From Dallia pectoralis (lineage: Eukaryota; Chordata; Actinopteri; Esociformes; Umbridae), in assembly GCA_029465975.1 (NCBI GenBank), contig CM055756.1, positions 7,922,805 through 7,986,804 on the forward strand: a stretch of 64,000 nt of DNA, in the 5' to 3' direction. The first letter of the stretch is position 1, and each line of letters starts with the position of its first letter. The notes under the pieces are model-generated. The model saw nothing but the letters and a program-made list of their open reading frames with translations, made no database searches and was not told where the DNA came from. Below are positions 10,931-24,900 of this stretch, piece by piece. Both the position numbers and the translations under genes were made by a program.

Positions 10931-12701
10931 GGCAAGACTAGAAGGCACCAACACTGGCTTCGTTAAATTAACAAAAATGCTTGGGTGTGTGGTGCGTATT
11001 AAATTGCACTTTTTGGACCCAGAGTTCTGGTAAAAGGCCCATGCCAATCTTTTCTTCATTTTGCCAACTCACTTATAAGCCTTTACTTCAAACACCAGCA
11101 CACACTTTGTTTTGTTTACTAATCCATTAGGTTTTGCTCTCCGCTCAAGATTCAGCCACTTGAAATATTGAAGGAATTCGAAGAAAGCGGAAACAAAAAT
11201 AATTTAAATGTCAATGAACACCAAAGTTCGCATTCAGGTAAGGAGGCATACACTTGTTGATTTTCTTGCGCAGTTTACCTAGATTGCTTATGCGCTTGTG
11301 GCAGGAAGTCATTATGATAGACCGAACATTGGATGTACAGGATGTATTGATTGTATTATTGAGTGTGATATTTTGGATGAATATTTAATTGTGTTCATAA
11401 CTATTTTCCTTCCTTCTAGCAATCTCCTCCTGCATCCACGACCAACAAGACCTAAACCATGGGACACGTCTTCTTGTGAAGGGAATAAAAAATAATAATA
11501 ATTTAAGGTTTGTTTATTGTGACCTGTGAGTAGTTTTAGGTACTTGAGAGTATACTGTGGACATGGCAGTAAAGGTGGTCTTGACATTGTGGAAGATTGG
11601 GAAATAGGATGTGAGCAAAAAGGCACCAAAACACATTGGATTGGCTTATTTTAGATAGTGGAAACTCATATTTTACTCATCTGAATAATGTGTGATTCTC
11701 TTCCATAGGAAGTTGTGTAATTGCCACTTCCAGTAGGAGGTATTATGTATAAAACGTGATGCAGCTATTGTAATTGGTTCATCCAATTATGACGAGAATA
11801 CAATGTGAAATGTAATATGTAGAAGTATAACATTCACAGTGCATCTTTCACACTGAATAACGCATTACCCACAACAAACTAAATGAAACTACTACAGAAA
11901 TGAATATTAAAAACTGGCAACTCAATATAAAGTAATAATAACGTCATAGTTCGGTTCTCAGTTTCAGATGTCGTCCACAATCTCATTAGAGTGTGACTAA
12001 GAATTTAATCTTAGTAATATGAGCAGAGGGAGTAGTCAGGGAATGAGTACAAAGGAGTCTGGCATAGAAGAATTATTTGATTACTCGGAGTGGGGTCATG
12101 GATAAATACATTTAGAATGTTCTATGATTATGTCAAAATTAAAAACACCTCAAAAAAAGTTGGTCTAATGACTAAACTTTTTTTTACAAGACCATGTTGC
12201 ATTTGACGGTCTCAGCTCTATCCGTCCTGGACTGACCCGTTAGCGTTATTTCAGCTCCGCTTTCAAAATTGAAAAGGACTAAATGTAAGTTGAGGAATTT
12301 TTTGTCAGTCTGGTGTATTAATCTGAAGCATTCGGTCAGTAAAGAAAATTTGCTGCTTCTGAAACCTTGACGTTCTGTTCCAGAGACAGTTCACCCCAAA
12401 TCCTTCCAGGTCATTGCCATAAACGGTTGAGTGAAGGAAATGAATATAATTTATCAGGTAAGTGTGCTAATTCATAAAGGTATGTACACTGATTAAATCA
12501 TTCTTAAGCACTGTGCTCTCTTATCTCCATCTGTTTTCAGAGCACTTGGTAATATATGATTCACTGGATTCCACTCTCTGTCCTTGTGTGTATAGTGAGT
12601 AAATTGGGCTCAACTTACGATGGAATCACAATGTGACCCCTGTGGTGCCGCGGCAACACATGAATTAAGTAATACTGCCAAACGTGACAGCGGCAGGAAA
12701 A

Positions 12702-12747
<46 letters not shown>

Positions 12748-14608
12748 CTCGGATGGTATCATCGTGCCCTACATTACCGCGGCTGCTTTCCATAATCCAC
12801 TGAGACAGATTTTTCATTTTCACCTGGAAGGCTGCCAGCAAGCGAGTGTTTTTACACTGCTGATAACATTCCACGGATGGTCGGAGAAAACATCCACAAA
12901 TATATCCACACGGGCTCGTTCAGGGTTGAAGACAACGCGGACCCGTCTCACCTCTCCTGTGTGCTTGTTGTTGACAAGTGTGTGCGAAATGAAATAGAAC
13001 AATATTGTGTCATGAGTATGAAATCATATTCTGGTAGGTTATGAGTCTTGTAAAACATCAGGGACTAGTCAGTCTGATGCGTTTGAGTAATCTGTATTAT
13101 GCGCTGTGATTCCAACTAGGCATTATGAATAACTCTCAACCCGAGGCTACTGTTCTACTGAACATTGTCATGTTTATCCTCAAATGGGACCAGTGACGCA
13201 GGCCGTGCTAAACCTGTGATAATACGGCGTGAGCACAGTGCTTTGATGCCTACTCTTTCACGCTAGCTTTATTTATCACATTTAGCATAAATCATAGTAT
13301 GCTTACGTGTATTGCTTAGACTATGTTGATTGATGAACAGTGCTCATCTGATATCTCCTTCAGCTGAAAATGACCCCGTACTTAATGGTCATTTATTTTT
13401 TCAACGTGAAGCAATTTTAACTTAGCAATGACCGATTCTGAGTTTCCGTGTTTTAAGTTGAAATTTCAATTACACAAAATAGTAATATAACAGTTGTAAT
13501 TCAGTAATGTAAGTGAGTCGAACAGGTTTCGGAATACTTTTACAAGGCCCTGTATATCTTGCATATACGAATCCGTTAAATCAGATAACCTGTCTTTCAG
13601 ATCCAAGTCAAAATAAACATGTAGAGGGCTGTAGTACAGGCCTGGAAAAGCATCACCAAAGCAGAGACCTACTGTCTGGTAGAGGAAATACGTCCCAGAC
13701 ATCAGACATCATATAAAGTGTACGTAATAAAATAAAAAACTAAATTGCAAATTTGGAATCAGACGTGTTAGGACGTAGTCCTGTTGTCTGATATGGCAAC
13801 AAAGTTGTTTTTGGATGAAAAGTATTTTCTGTATATAATATTTTCTATATTGGCTGATTTGCCCCAGGTTTTACAACGTCCTTCAACTAATAATTGTCCC
13901 ACTTCACTGGAGACCACAGTAGCTCCTCAAGCAGACTCTGTCTCCTTTTGTATCCCAAAAGCTGCTGACCTTGCTGGCCAACGATAGACAGGCGAGGACC
14001 CTTTCTCAGAGCACCACCTGGATTGGAACCAAAACTGATAAAGAATCCCTTGTGCCAAATCCTGTATTGATCCCTAAACCCTTCAGATCCATATGGAGGG
14101 CTACACGGTCAAAATTGGATTTGCCACAAGGATTTGACTTGTGACGATAATATGACGATAACTCCACATTGCCTTCTGATAAACAGGGGGAAAATGTTAA
14201 TTGCTTGTGCATAATTTTATGTTTAAGGGGTGATTTAGAATTGGGTCTCTGAGTATTGATTTCTCCCGTTCCACTAGTCTGTCCTCCCCTTCATCGACCA
14301 AAGAGCAATGGATTTGTGCCATTGGTTTGTCAAATTCAATCTTCCTGATAATTGTTATATTGAGAGTTCGTTGCTAGGAGTTTCTATATGCAGACATTTT
14401 TTTGTCAAAACGAAGCTATTGATCTTCTTCTGTATAATTCCCCTTGAGATTTTCAGGATGTACAGTTGCAGACTGTAGGAATGGGGCATAATGCATCTAT
14501 TCATGGCTCTTAGAATTAAAGAAATAGATTGGGTGAAAGCTTCTCTGATTCAAGGAGTTTACTTAAATATTAACCTACCTCAGAAGCAGGAATATTCTTA
14601 TGCGCTGG
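10931..14608. other. Intergenic, no gene seen
   Basis: AT-rich DNA with a GA microsatellite at about 12701-12745. Short reading frames have no recognisable domain, and no convincing exon-intron structure is visible. Confidence 0.5.
12701..12745. repeat. (GA)n microsatellite
   Basis: AGAGAGAGACAGAGAGA followed by a long uninterrupted GA run. Confidence 0.93.
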
Positions 14609-14960
14609 TTAAGCATGTAGAGTTAAAGTCGGAGGTTTGTGACAGTTCTGCTCTATAGGTTTGAGGTCAGGCCTTTTTGATGGCCACTCCAATGCCTTGA
14701 CTTTGTTGTCCTTAAGCCATTTTTCCACAACTTTAAAAGTATGCTTGGGGCCATTATAGATCTGGAAGACCCATTTGCGACCAAGCTTTGACTTCCTGAC
14801 TGAAGTATTGAAATGTTGCTTCAATAAATCCACGTAATCGCATACTCTCCTGATGCCATCTATTTTTTGAAGTGCACCAGTCCCTCCAAAGCAAAGCACC
14901 CCCAGAACATGATGCTGCCACCCCTGTGCAATTGGGAACAACTAAAACCCATGCTTAGAT
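14609..14960 (-). pseudogene. Tc1-like transposase, C-terminal half, inactive
   Basis: The minus-strand frame reads GVLCFGGTGALQKIDGI, then QIYNGPKHTFKVVEKWLKD and ALEWPSKRPDLKPIEQN. In Tc1 transposases the second catalytic Asp lies just before -NDPKHT- and the third acidic residue in -SPDLNPIE-. Here the region before PKHT reads IYNG, so the second Asp is lost, and the last motif is altered. The end of the protein is missing after 14609. It is a decayed DNA-transposon remnant, not a host gene. Confidence 0.85.
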
Positions 14961-15079
14961 GCATCCCTGCAGTCATACCACTGGGATCTACGGGCCGACA
15001 TAGAGATACTAAGAGGCCTCCCTATGGTCTGGTCCTGACACTTTTCATTGGCTACATAATGTAAACCACGTGCAAGGAA

Positions 15080-15570
15080 CTCATCCAGCTCCTGAGAGAA
15101 TAAATAGGGAATTACTTGCTACTAACCCTAACACTAACATGCAGCGTCGCTATTCCATTATCATCCAGGAATAACGGGCCTCGGTCCTGTAAAATGGCCT
15201 CCCGTTGCTTGGCTGTTGTACAACCATGCAGAGCATGGACCCAATGACTCCCATGAGATGGAGGCCCATATCTTTATGGATCCCCATCATGTATAACAGT
15301 CAGCAGCAGACACGGGAGCCGGTTGAAGGCATCCTTCGGCTTTCAAGAAACATAAGCCCGGCAGAATGTGAGAAGTAGAGTGACAGATGACTCCGTTTCT
15401 TTTTTTCACCACTGCTCAGGGGTCCGGGTTTTGTGCTCTCAACATCAGGTATGCGCCTTTGTGCGTTGGCCTTGGATACAAGTCGTGCCTGAATGGCAGC
15501 CGGGCGATGTGTTCCATCTTTGTGAAGCACACAGCGTACACTCTCGTTCAGACTGGATCACAATGGTGCT
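15080..15570 (-). pseudogene. Second Tc1/mariner transposase relic, different family
   Basis: On the minus strand the nucleotide sequence runs through blocks I recognise from a common fish Tc1 family: HKDGTHRPAAIQARL, PDVESTKPGPLSSGEKKK (from a GPEQWKKV-type block), then translated traces of a VKHGG-S-IWA-ISWESLG block and of LQDQ-DDN. Several stops and frameshifts break it. It lies head-to-tail with the 14609-14960 relic but belongs to another family. Confidence 0.7.
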
Positions 15571-15669
15571 GAAATAATTAGGTGGTAACTTTCGAGGCTG
15601 TGCTTTTGCTGTATTTAGCAACTATTAACAATTACTGTCGAGTGGCTGTCGGTCAGCTTTAACTTGCCA

Positions 15670-15765
15670 CCACGGTTACATTTTGCCAATGCAATGTGCA
15701 GCATATGCTAACATGATCCACGGTTACATTTTGCCAATGCAATGTGCAGCATATGCTAACATGAT
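15670..15765. repeat. 48-bp tandem duplication
   Basis: The unit starting CCACGGTTACATTTTGCC occurs twice in direct succession (15670-15717 and 15718-15765) with no visible mismatch. Confidence 0.92.
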
Positions 15766-16556
15766 TTTGTTAACACAGAATCATTTTGCAGTTTTTGTTA
15801 CTGATACACCTGCAATTTGGGCAACGGCGATTTTCATTCTGTTGCTTTGAAGTCAATTATCAATGTGGAATTGTGAGACTTCTATTACTGACACTGACAC
15901 ATATGTTCTGCTTATTGACAATAAACCTGATGTACCATCCCCAGCATTTGGAATTTTGAGTTAGGTACTTCAAAATAACAGTCCTTTTCCCCGTGGCGTT
16001 TTCTTGATTTCCTTCACCTCATGTAACTCTGCATGTCTTGGCATCATCAGGCCACACATTCAACGTCCCCGAGCGTATAGTGACATTGGCAAATTTATGG
16101 TGTCTGTAAATATTTTCGTGAGGAAATATTTACATAATTATTGAAATTGAAGTTATTCAGCTGACATTATAGTTATCCATATAGATTTAGTGTCCACTGG
16201 GGAGTGCATTCATCACCCTACCCACTGAGCTACACGACCCCATTACGTAGGCAACTCACAGAACACGAGATGTTCCCAACCTGCTGATGTAAGCCGCGCA
16301 CAGGCACTTATGGTGTGTACTCGAATACTTTGACTTAAACACAGATAAAATAAATACAAAACTTGGAATGCTGCTTTGAAAAAAAAAAGTTACGGATCCT
16401 TCACATCAACACTGTGAATTGTACGCATTTTTCTTAAAGGAACACGCAAATGAGTAACTGATTTGAAGCATGTCCATAAAAGATAACATAACAAACATAA
16501 TAACCAATCAAACTGACAATGTTGTCAATTGCTTATTCTGAATAATTAGGAATTGG

Positions 16557-16598
<42 letters not shown>

Positions 16599-16930
16599 TT
16601 CAGTGTTGTAATGGATAAACCATGATAATTACATATTAATTATTAATATTAAACACATGTCCATTTCTTTTGCAAATTGCAGGCAGTAGGCCTATGCATA
16701 TATAACAGTGAGAATTACATATAAGAATATATCAAAGATTGAAGATCTCAAATATATTCTCTCTGGCAGACCACCTGTAGTGACTATTGAAGAAATATTT
16801 TTCTGACAGTCGATCCTATTTCTGCAGCACTACCACCGGGGCAAAGATCTACCATTGAATTATTTTGTTTAAATAGAAATGATGTACTCTTTCAGAATGT
16901 ATGATCAAACAAGCCTGTTAAAATGTAACA
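15766..16930. other. Intergenic, no gene seen
   Basis: AT-rich sequence with a TA microsatellite at 16557-16594. Nothing else supportable. Confidence 0.5.
16557..16594. repeat. (TA)n microsatellite
   Basis: An uninterrupted TA run of about 38 bp. Confidence 0.95.
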
Positions 16931-16936
16931 TTTATT
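16931..16936 (-). terminator. Candidate poly(A) signal of the pentraxin gene
   Basis: TTTATT on the plus strand (AATAAA on the minus) is the first canonical signal I find downstream of the pentraxin stop codon. It would imply a 3' UTR of about 1.8 kb. The assignment is positional only. Confidence 0.3.
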
Positions 16937-18726
16937 TTTTATTAGGTGCAACGGAATATTCAACAGAGCTGCATGGAAATGCAGAGCACGAACAGTGGAT
17001 GACGATGAGTCTAAAGCAACAGCTGCATATTGTCGTCCTTTTCTTTTCCAATTTGTAACGTTGCGCTATTGTGCCCTTTTAGAAAAATAAACATCTCGCT
17101 GGTTTGAATCATCCGCGAACAAAAAGCACATTTGGTGCTGAAAAAAGGCCATTGAAGAACCTAAAAGAAGATGGCCTTCTTTTGTTTACAAATCCATTGA
17201 AGGTGAACGAAAAAGTGAAGTGCAAGTGAAATACAATTCGTAACATTTGCCTTATAGAAATTACATCTTCATTTACCAACAAAAACTGATATGAAGGACA
17301 TTCATATGAAAAATAACATTCCATAAGTTTAGTTTTCTGCAATGATCTGAGTGTATCCCTTTGGAAACATTACAGTGCTACTCCATCTGCATTATATAAT
17401 TCTCAATTAACTCTTGACATATTCACAGCCAATGCCTTCAAGTCTGTTTGTCACAAGTTAGAAAAAATATAAAAGTGTTTCAGTGCTTTTTGACATTATT
17501 CCGTCCAGAGCAAATACCAACCAGAAGCATTATCTCCCTAGAACAGGTTCCTTATTATCTTTAGCTTCACAGTATTTCATATTGTCATAATTCCCGGATT
17601 CATAGTGTCTCTCTAGCTAATCCTTCGGTGCAAAATAGCTTGCATTAATCTCATTCAATTGACAAGTATTATGTTTACTGAAACAGATCATAGATGAAAT
17701 CCTTCCTCGAAGGTCATTCAGTTCATCTTATCCATTCCAACCCACAGTCTGTCTGTGTAATGCTTACTCAACAACAGCGAAGTCCCATCAGACTTCCCAC
17801 CAGTCATGGCTCAAAGCCGTTTGGGATGGCAGCTTCTCAAGGGGAATACAGGTTATTAGAATAGATTCATTAGGATGTGAATGCTCTTGTTACTTATCTA
17901 TGCAGCCTTTTACACGCTAGAATCCACCCACACGCGCACGCACATAAACACACCTGTGCATGTAATTATGTTAACATGCTACATACGTACGTACGTACAC
18001 ACACACACACACACACACAAACACATAAATACGTACATATGTACAGTACACACACATACATTCACACATACATATCTATTTACTTTTGTGCACACTAGTC
18101 ACACTGACAAGTTGAAACCAATTGAAACATTTAAATGGTCTAGTCCGCTTTAGACATTGTATTCTAAACCGAGAAATAGCTCTTTTTGGAACATTCAGGT
18201 TCATTCAGCCATAGCAAAGGAACAAGCTCCTCACATATTCTGCAGAGGTACGTAGGCCATGACGCTCAGAAATGACTGTCCATACACAATAAAAGCAACT
18301 ATGAAATCTTATTTTAGCTCACATTAACAAAGTGTTGTACAGCGCTCAAATGTCAGTGTTTCAATTAAATCAATCGAAGGACATCAAGCAAACAAAGAAA
18401 CACATACCGGTAACAGCCGTATGGAAGAGACAAAAGTGCCTTCTATAGTCTCAAGTTTTTTCTTTGTAACATCTTTTGTTCAAATTAGCCTAGAATTACA
18501 TTGAAATGTGAATGAGCTTATGCGGCTTGAACTTTAGCATGGGAAGTCACATACAAAAAATGACCTATTTACTAAATAAATGTCTGCAAACAAAGTCAAT
18601 GCCCACTGCGCTGACCCCGTGTTAAGTCGAGGGGTGTTTCTGAAGCAGCACAGAGAGCATGGACTCAAACCATCTCTCAAGCCTCGCAAACCGAGGGGCT
18701 GGAATAATGGTACACCTCCAAACTCT
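16937..18726 (-). other. nptx2: Probable 3' UTR and 3' flank of nptx2
   Basis: Lies directly downstream of the pentraxin stop on the minus strand and has no convincing coding frame. Contains a CA microsatellite at about 17997-18020. How far the transcript extends cannot be read from sequence alone. Confidence 0.4.
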
Positions 18727-18954
18727 TCAGGACTCTGTCACGCGGTCCTCACAGATCTCCAGTGCAGCCTTAGTTGCTCCCCCCAGTACTTCCACGTTGG
18801 TGTCGATCCACGGAACGACATTCCCCGGCATGTAGGAGGAACAGTTGGCCATTCCCACAATGTCCACGGGCCGGAGAACGCGGTCCCACATATTGAAATG
18901 ACTCAGCTCACCCACAAACGCTTGAGTGGCATCAAATCGACCCCCAACAATGTC
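18727..18954 (-). CDS. nptx2: nptx2 exon 5: end of the pentraxin domain
   Basis: Seventy-five codons and a TGA at 18729-18727. It starts D-IVGGRFDATQAFVGELSHF after acceptor CTCTACAG and includes NMWDRVL, ANCSSYMPGNVVPWIDTN and a divergent tail CEDRVTES. FDATQAFVGE corresponds to the calcium-binding region of family members. Confidence 0.96.
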   Translation of the reverse strand, partial: DIVGGRFDATQAFVGELSHFNMWDRVLRPVDIVGMANCSSYMPGNVVPWIDTNVEVLGGATKAALEICEDRVTES

Positions 18955-21900
18955 CTGTAGAGGGAACAATGTTTAAAAACACATTCCAATCATTGAAATG
19001 AGAAATAAGTAGAATTTTTGCACTGTAATATTCAAAAATGTCTATAATATATAGAAGATGATTGTGTTTTTGGGGGGATATTTTTTGGGCGGAGCATTCA
19101 ATAACTCGTACATTACTTATATTTACAGGTTGAAATTCTACACCGCTTAAACAATTTCTCTTCAAGAAACGAATAGTAAAGGCCATTACTAAATTACTAT
19201 TAAATATAAACAATTTCACTGTTTAATTAGTAGTTTAATTGCAATCATAATTTATACACACTGAATGGGATAAATTACATTAATTGTAAAATAAAAATCT
19301 TCAGTCTTTTATTGATTTGAATCATTATTAGATGCTATGCAGTTACCTACTTATTATGAAAACATGACATTTTCAATTTGCCATAACCTCCTTCAAATCA
19401 AATTCTCCTTCTGTGGGTTGTGACTAATGAGACTAAAATTGGAAATGACTAGTCAATCCAGAATTGTCCCAGACACCTGTTGCACCTTGTAGCGTCACAC
19501 GTAATAAGTCATCCAATGGGAATTCTGTTGTGTCGTGTCTGCTGAGGTAATGGTGAGGAAGTGTTGATAGCGTGACAAGGACCTTGCTACCTACATTTCC
19601 CCTGATATCTTTGACTGAGCCTTACCTGTTCCTGTCCCAGAATGATTACCCCTCCAGGTTTAATTGGGTGCCAGGGGGCGAGGTTCTCTCCTGTGCCCAG
19701 CCTCTCACCATCCTGGTACGCTTCCCAGGAGCCATCCCTCGTTGTCCAGGTGACGCAGATGTGGTGCCAGCGCCCATCACTCACAGATAGAGGCAGCTGT
19801 GCCACCTATGTATAGGTGGTAGAAAAATTTCAGATCCCCGAAATAGGGGAGAAGTTGGATAATGGAACACAGGCTGCAGGGACTTATATGGATATTTAGC
19901 TTTTAGCATGTCAGAAGACATTTCCCATTAAAACATAGCCAATATGCATAGCTGCTAGCTGCTTTATTAGCATGTCAGAAGACATTTCCCATTAAAACAT
20001 AGCCAATATGCATAGCTGCTAGCTGCTTTATTAGCATGTTATAAGACATTTCCAATTAAAACATAGCCAATATGCATAGCTGCTAGCTGCCTTTTTAGCA
20101 TGTTATAAGACATTTCCAATTAAAACATAGCCAATATGCATAGCTGCTAGCTGCATTTTTAGCATGTTATAAGACATTTCCAGTTAAAACATAGCCAATA
20201 TGCATAGCTGCTAGCTGCTTTTTTTTAGCATGTTAGAAGACATTTCCAATTAAACATAGCCAATATGCATAGCTGCTAGCTGCATTTTTAGCATGTTATA
20301 AGACATTTCCAGTTAAAACATAGCCAATATGCATAGCTGCTAGCTGCTTTTTTTTAGCATGTTAGAAGACATTTCCAATTAAACATAGCCAATATGCATA
20401 GCTGCTAGCTGCATTTTTAGCATGTTATAAGACATTTCTAGTTAAAACATAGCCAATATGCATAGCTGCTAGCTGCTTTTTTTTAGCATGTTAGAAGACA
20501 TTTCCAATTAAAACATAGCCAATATGCATAGCTGCTAGCTGCATTTTTAGGATGTTAGAAGACATTTCCAATTAAAACATAGCCAATATGCATAGCTGCT
20601 AGCTGCTTTTTTAGCATGTTAGAAGACATTTCCAATTAAAACATAGCGAATATGCATAGCTGCTAGCTGCTTTATTAGCATGTTAGAAGACATTTCCAAT
20701 TAAACATAGCCAATATGCATAGCTGCTAGCTGTTTTTTTAGCATGTTAGAAGACATTTCCCATTAAAACATAGGCAATCAGCATAGCTGCTAGCTTGCTA
20801 GCTAAAATAGCTAAGAACATTTGCTTAATCAACTAACATCAGCATAGCAATGTGTTAACCTCTCTCATATGACTATAATAATGATATGTATATCATTATA
20901 CAAAGGCCTTCATATTATAAAGTGCTAGGTAGCAAGCCAGACCACATGTATTTGTCCTCACATTCTAGCAAACTAACATCTGAACGGGTAGATAAAGAAC
21001 ACGTTTACTTGAATGTATTTTACAATGAGTGAAAATACAGTGAAAGTGAAAGCAAACAAAAATTACTTAAGTACTAGTTACACATTAAGTTTGGTTATTT
21101 AAAAATTATAATAATAATCAAATAATAATTTGGTATAATATATTTGATCTTCATACATAACCCTGCCAAATTCATATCACGTATCAATGCTGACAAATTA
21201 ATTAATGAATTCCTGATTACGTTCATGGATTGTTTTACCCATTTAATTTGTTTAACTTAAACTTTGGTTATCACTTAAATCAAAAGTGTAATTTCTGAAG
21301 TGTATATAATAAGGACACACTAGATGTGATTCATTCTGTCATGGTTCCCTCCCTCTGTCCCTCTCTATGCGGGAGTTGGCTCTCCCCCGACCAGCAGAGA
21401 GAGGGAGTAATCACAGACATTCTAGACACCTGAGTTTTTCCCACACCTGGGCTCAGGTTTTCATTAGTGTCCCTATATAGTTCTGTGCTTGTCAGTTGTT
21501 TAGTGTCGGGACATTAATTCAAGGTATGTGGTGTTTAGGATTTTAGTTGTGCTGTTATGATTTAATGCAGGAGTGTTTGCATGTTGCTTTGTTGTTTAGA
21601 CCAAGTTAGAGTTGGTAATGTGAACATTCAGTTTTGTTGTTGTTGGGTTTTATGTATACCGGGTTATTTGCACGTTCTGGTTTATGTTCCTTGTGTATGA
21701 GTTTCCTCTGTCTGATTTTGTTTTTTTTTAATTCAAGTTCCCAGTTCTTGTGCCTGTCTTGCCTGTCCTGGATGAATAAAACCCATTGTAAGAAACAAGT
21801 TCTCTGCGCTTGTGTCCTCTGTCGGCTTGAGAGCTGAACCCTGACAAATTCATAGGCTTTATATTAGGGTTAGTATACAATTTAGAATATAGAAAAGGAA

Positions 21901-24900
21901 GATCCCGGTTTTAAAGCTGACAAAAAGTGCAAACAAGCACCCCACTCAATCAGCCCGGTAAAGCTCATTCATATTCTAAATGGATGAAAAAGAGTTGTAT
22001 TCAAAGCGCCTTAATACCACAGGGATAACTCAAGTATTTATGGCTGTTACCAGGCAATTAGTAACAACGTGCACACTTATACAGCAGTATGAAGTTAATA
22101 TTTCTACGCACACATTACCGCTGGAGGGGTTAGGAATTACAAAACTATCTATTTATTCATTTTGTCACTTGAATGTCCCGACCGCAGACGCTGTGAGTGA
22201 TCCTGATGAACACAAGTGTTTGGTGCCAGGTGACTGGGCCACTGTCTGAGATGGGCCTGTTTATAGTCTGTGGTTGCTGCCAAACATCTGATATGTGTCT
22301 GTCTCTTTGATACAACCAAATTGACTGTGCTCAGTGCCTTTTGAGCTAAACAGAGTTAGCGACTGTTATTCGGAGTGACGTTCATAGAGTGAACATCTTG
22401 TTTTTCATGTGGTTTCAGTTGTCTGCAGTCTTTGCATACCCTGGTTTCTAGATTCACCTCTAGAAGTAAAGTGGAACATTCTGTTTAATGTGAAGTTTGA
22501 CTGGACGATTGAACTACATCATAAGCAAAACACTGTAGCTATGAAACGGTTTGAATAGTTTAATGACAATAACAATAGTCAGTAATTAATGCTCTAAAAA
22601 AGCAGGAACATCCTAAAAGACTATAGCCACCCAGGCAACAGTCTTTGGACACTGCTGCTGTCTGGTACTGGTGCTGTCTTGCGCCCTGCAATTAGCCTAA
22701 AATCAGTCACCAGAAACGTCAGTCATTTTTTATATTTTTGTGATTAATTTAAGGGCAGAGCTTTGGGCCAGTGTTACCACTGGCAGCTCCACAAACATAT
22801 GTGTTTCTCCTCAGAAGACCCGGATTCAATGCCCATCAGTGCCGTTCACCAATGCATCTTTTTTTCAGTTCATTACAACTGTCAATAAAAGCCATGGTAA
22901 ATCCGCAATACAAATATGTAGGAAGAGCGCATACTCTCAAAAAGATGTGGTAATCAATGTGACTATAGTCACTATCAAAAATAAACCTAATTTCATGAAA
23001 ATAATTGAACAAATTAGCTAGCCTCAAGCAACAGATTATAGTTTTGATAAGACTCGATGAGCTTCTTGGCCAGACACATTCCCGTTGGAAATGTAAATTG
23101 AAAAGTGCATTTACATATTATGTAAATCTTAGTTTAATTAAAACGTCTGCCCAATAACTGTTGTTAGTGTGAACAGGCCCTAAAGTACGCAACATGCCAT
23201 ATGGTGAACGAGAGCATCATCATAAATATTATAGTTACACTTTTAATGCTTGAAATGCTTGACATTAAGGATCAATTTAGCAATTCAGTGCTTTGGGATC
23301 AAAATGCAAGAAAGAAAAACCCCAGGTTACAGAAAGCAACCACATCAGCAACTAACACAAACTTTGCATTATCGTCATTGGTTCTCAGCGAACCAGCCAA
23401 TAGAAGTGTAAGTTCTTAGGATCTACAGAAGCCATATGAAGTGTAACACTCAATATCCCAGTGAAGAGTTTGCACAGGATGAATAATCGATGAACTTGGT
23501 GCCGAGTCTCTGAGCCAGTAGCGCATGGCTGACATCCCAAAATGTCTTTGTAGGAGAAAAAAAATTGTCCCACCCATTCTGATTTGATCAACTGAACGGC
23601 CGTCACATCTCTAAAATTCAAACGTTATTCCCTCTCGCAGTGTGCAGGCGTATCAGAGAACACTGTCTGCCTGAACCCTTCCTCGAACAGCGACTAAAAT
23701 CACAATCAACTACTGCATCAAAAGACATTTGAGTCACCAAGTAAATAAGAAGGTATCTGCTAAGAACATATTGATAGAACATGTACCCGGTAGAAATATT
23801 GCTTAATTTAGAAAAGCTTTAACGCAATGAAGAAGCCCAAACGAAGAGATCTGGAAGGAATGCTTAATGAATTCGATCGAGTAAAGATTTTTGCCGCTTC
23901 ATCTTTAAATCAAACTTACTTTGCACCAGATTAACAGCGTGCGGTTTTCAAAGGAACGCGGAGTAACACTGCAACTTTCTATTGAACGTTTAGGAGTTTT
24001 CTTAGGCATCATCATGCAGGTCTGGGAAGTGCATTCGTCAGGGTAGATCACGCAATAGTCAACGGATGAGATTTCCATCAAAATTTTCCTCATTCGATCG
24101 GAGCTGCTGGGTTGCTTTACGCTTCTATCTTCCTCTCCTCCGCTCATGTTTCTTTTCACACCCGACTCCCTTGCGCAATCCACCCCCCGATTCCCCTCGT
24201 CTTTTTCTCAGGTCTGTCTGACATGCACACATGTATAATGCATGGCCCAGCCGGAGCATTGGGGAAAACTGCCACGGCCAATAATCCAGATACCGAACAC
24301 AAACCCGAGACCGTACACATAACGGAAGGAGCATAGCCCTATTCGCCGTAGCCAAAGCGATCCGGCACGAACGCACACAACAATTCATTAGCGTCGTCCT
24401 CTTCGAACATGACAATTGCCGCGGTTGAACTCCTTTGAAGAGAGAAACCAATTGAATATGAATTTTCGCTTCTATGCGAGCATGTTTAAAATCCCCTTTG
24501 AAAAAGCATTGGTTGAAGGCGTTTCACTTTTACTGTTACATATTAAAGCAGCCTTGAGTCCACCTGACACTATTGACGAGAAGTGCGAGTTGGTTTTGAG
24601 TTTATTGTCCCTAGGTTCACATTATATGCTACGGTGGACTACGTCATAGGTCTTACAGATGGTTCAATAGCAATTACCACCTCATACCAATACTGCAACC
24701 TTGAGTGTCCGTCGAAGTCGATACTAATCAGATGCCATCGTTTCCCGTGCTTTGAACAACTAAGCTGTTAATAATACATTTGTTTGGGTGCCCTTTGCCT
24801 GACCTATCTCACATTCAAGCTACCGCTAGCTGTGTTCAACTGACACACGTGTTGCTTGTTTCACGACACACCTCTCTTCAGAGCATGTGACTCAATGCAC

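Noticed and set aside
19899..20798. CRISPR-like array
   Set aside because: The repeats are contiguous ~65-bp units without distinct spacers, and the genome is vertebrate.
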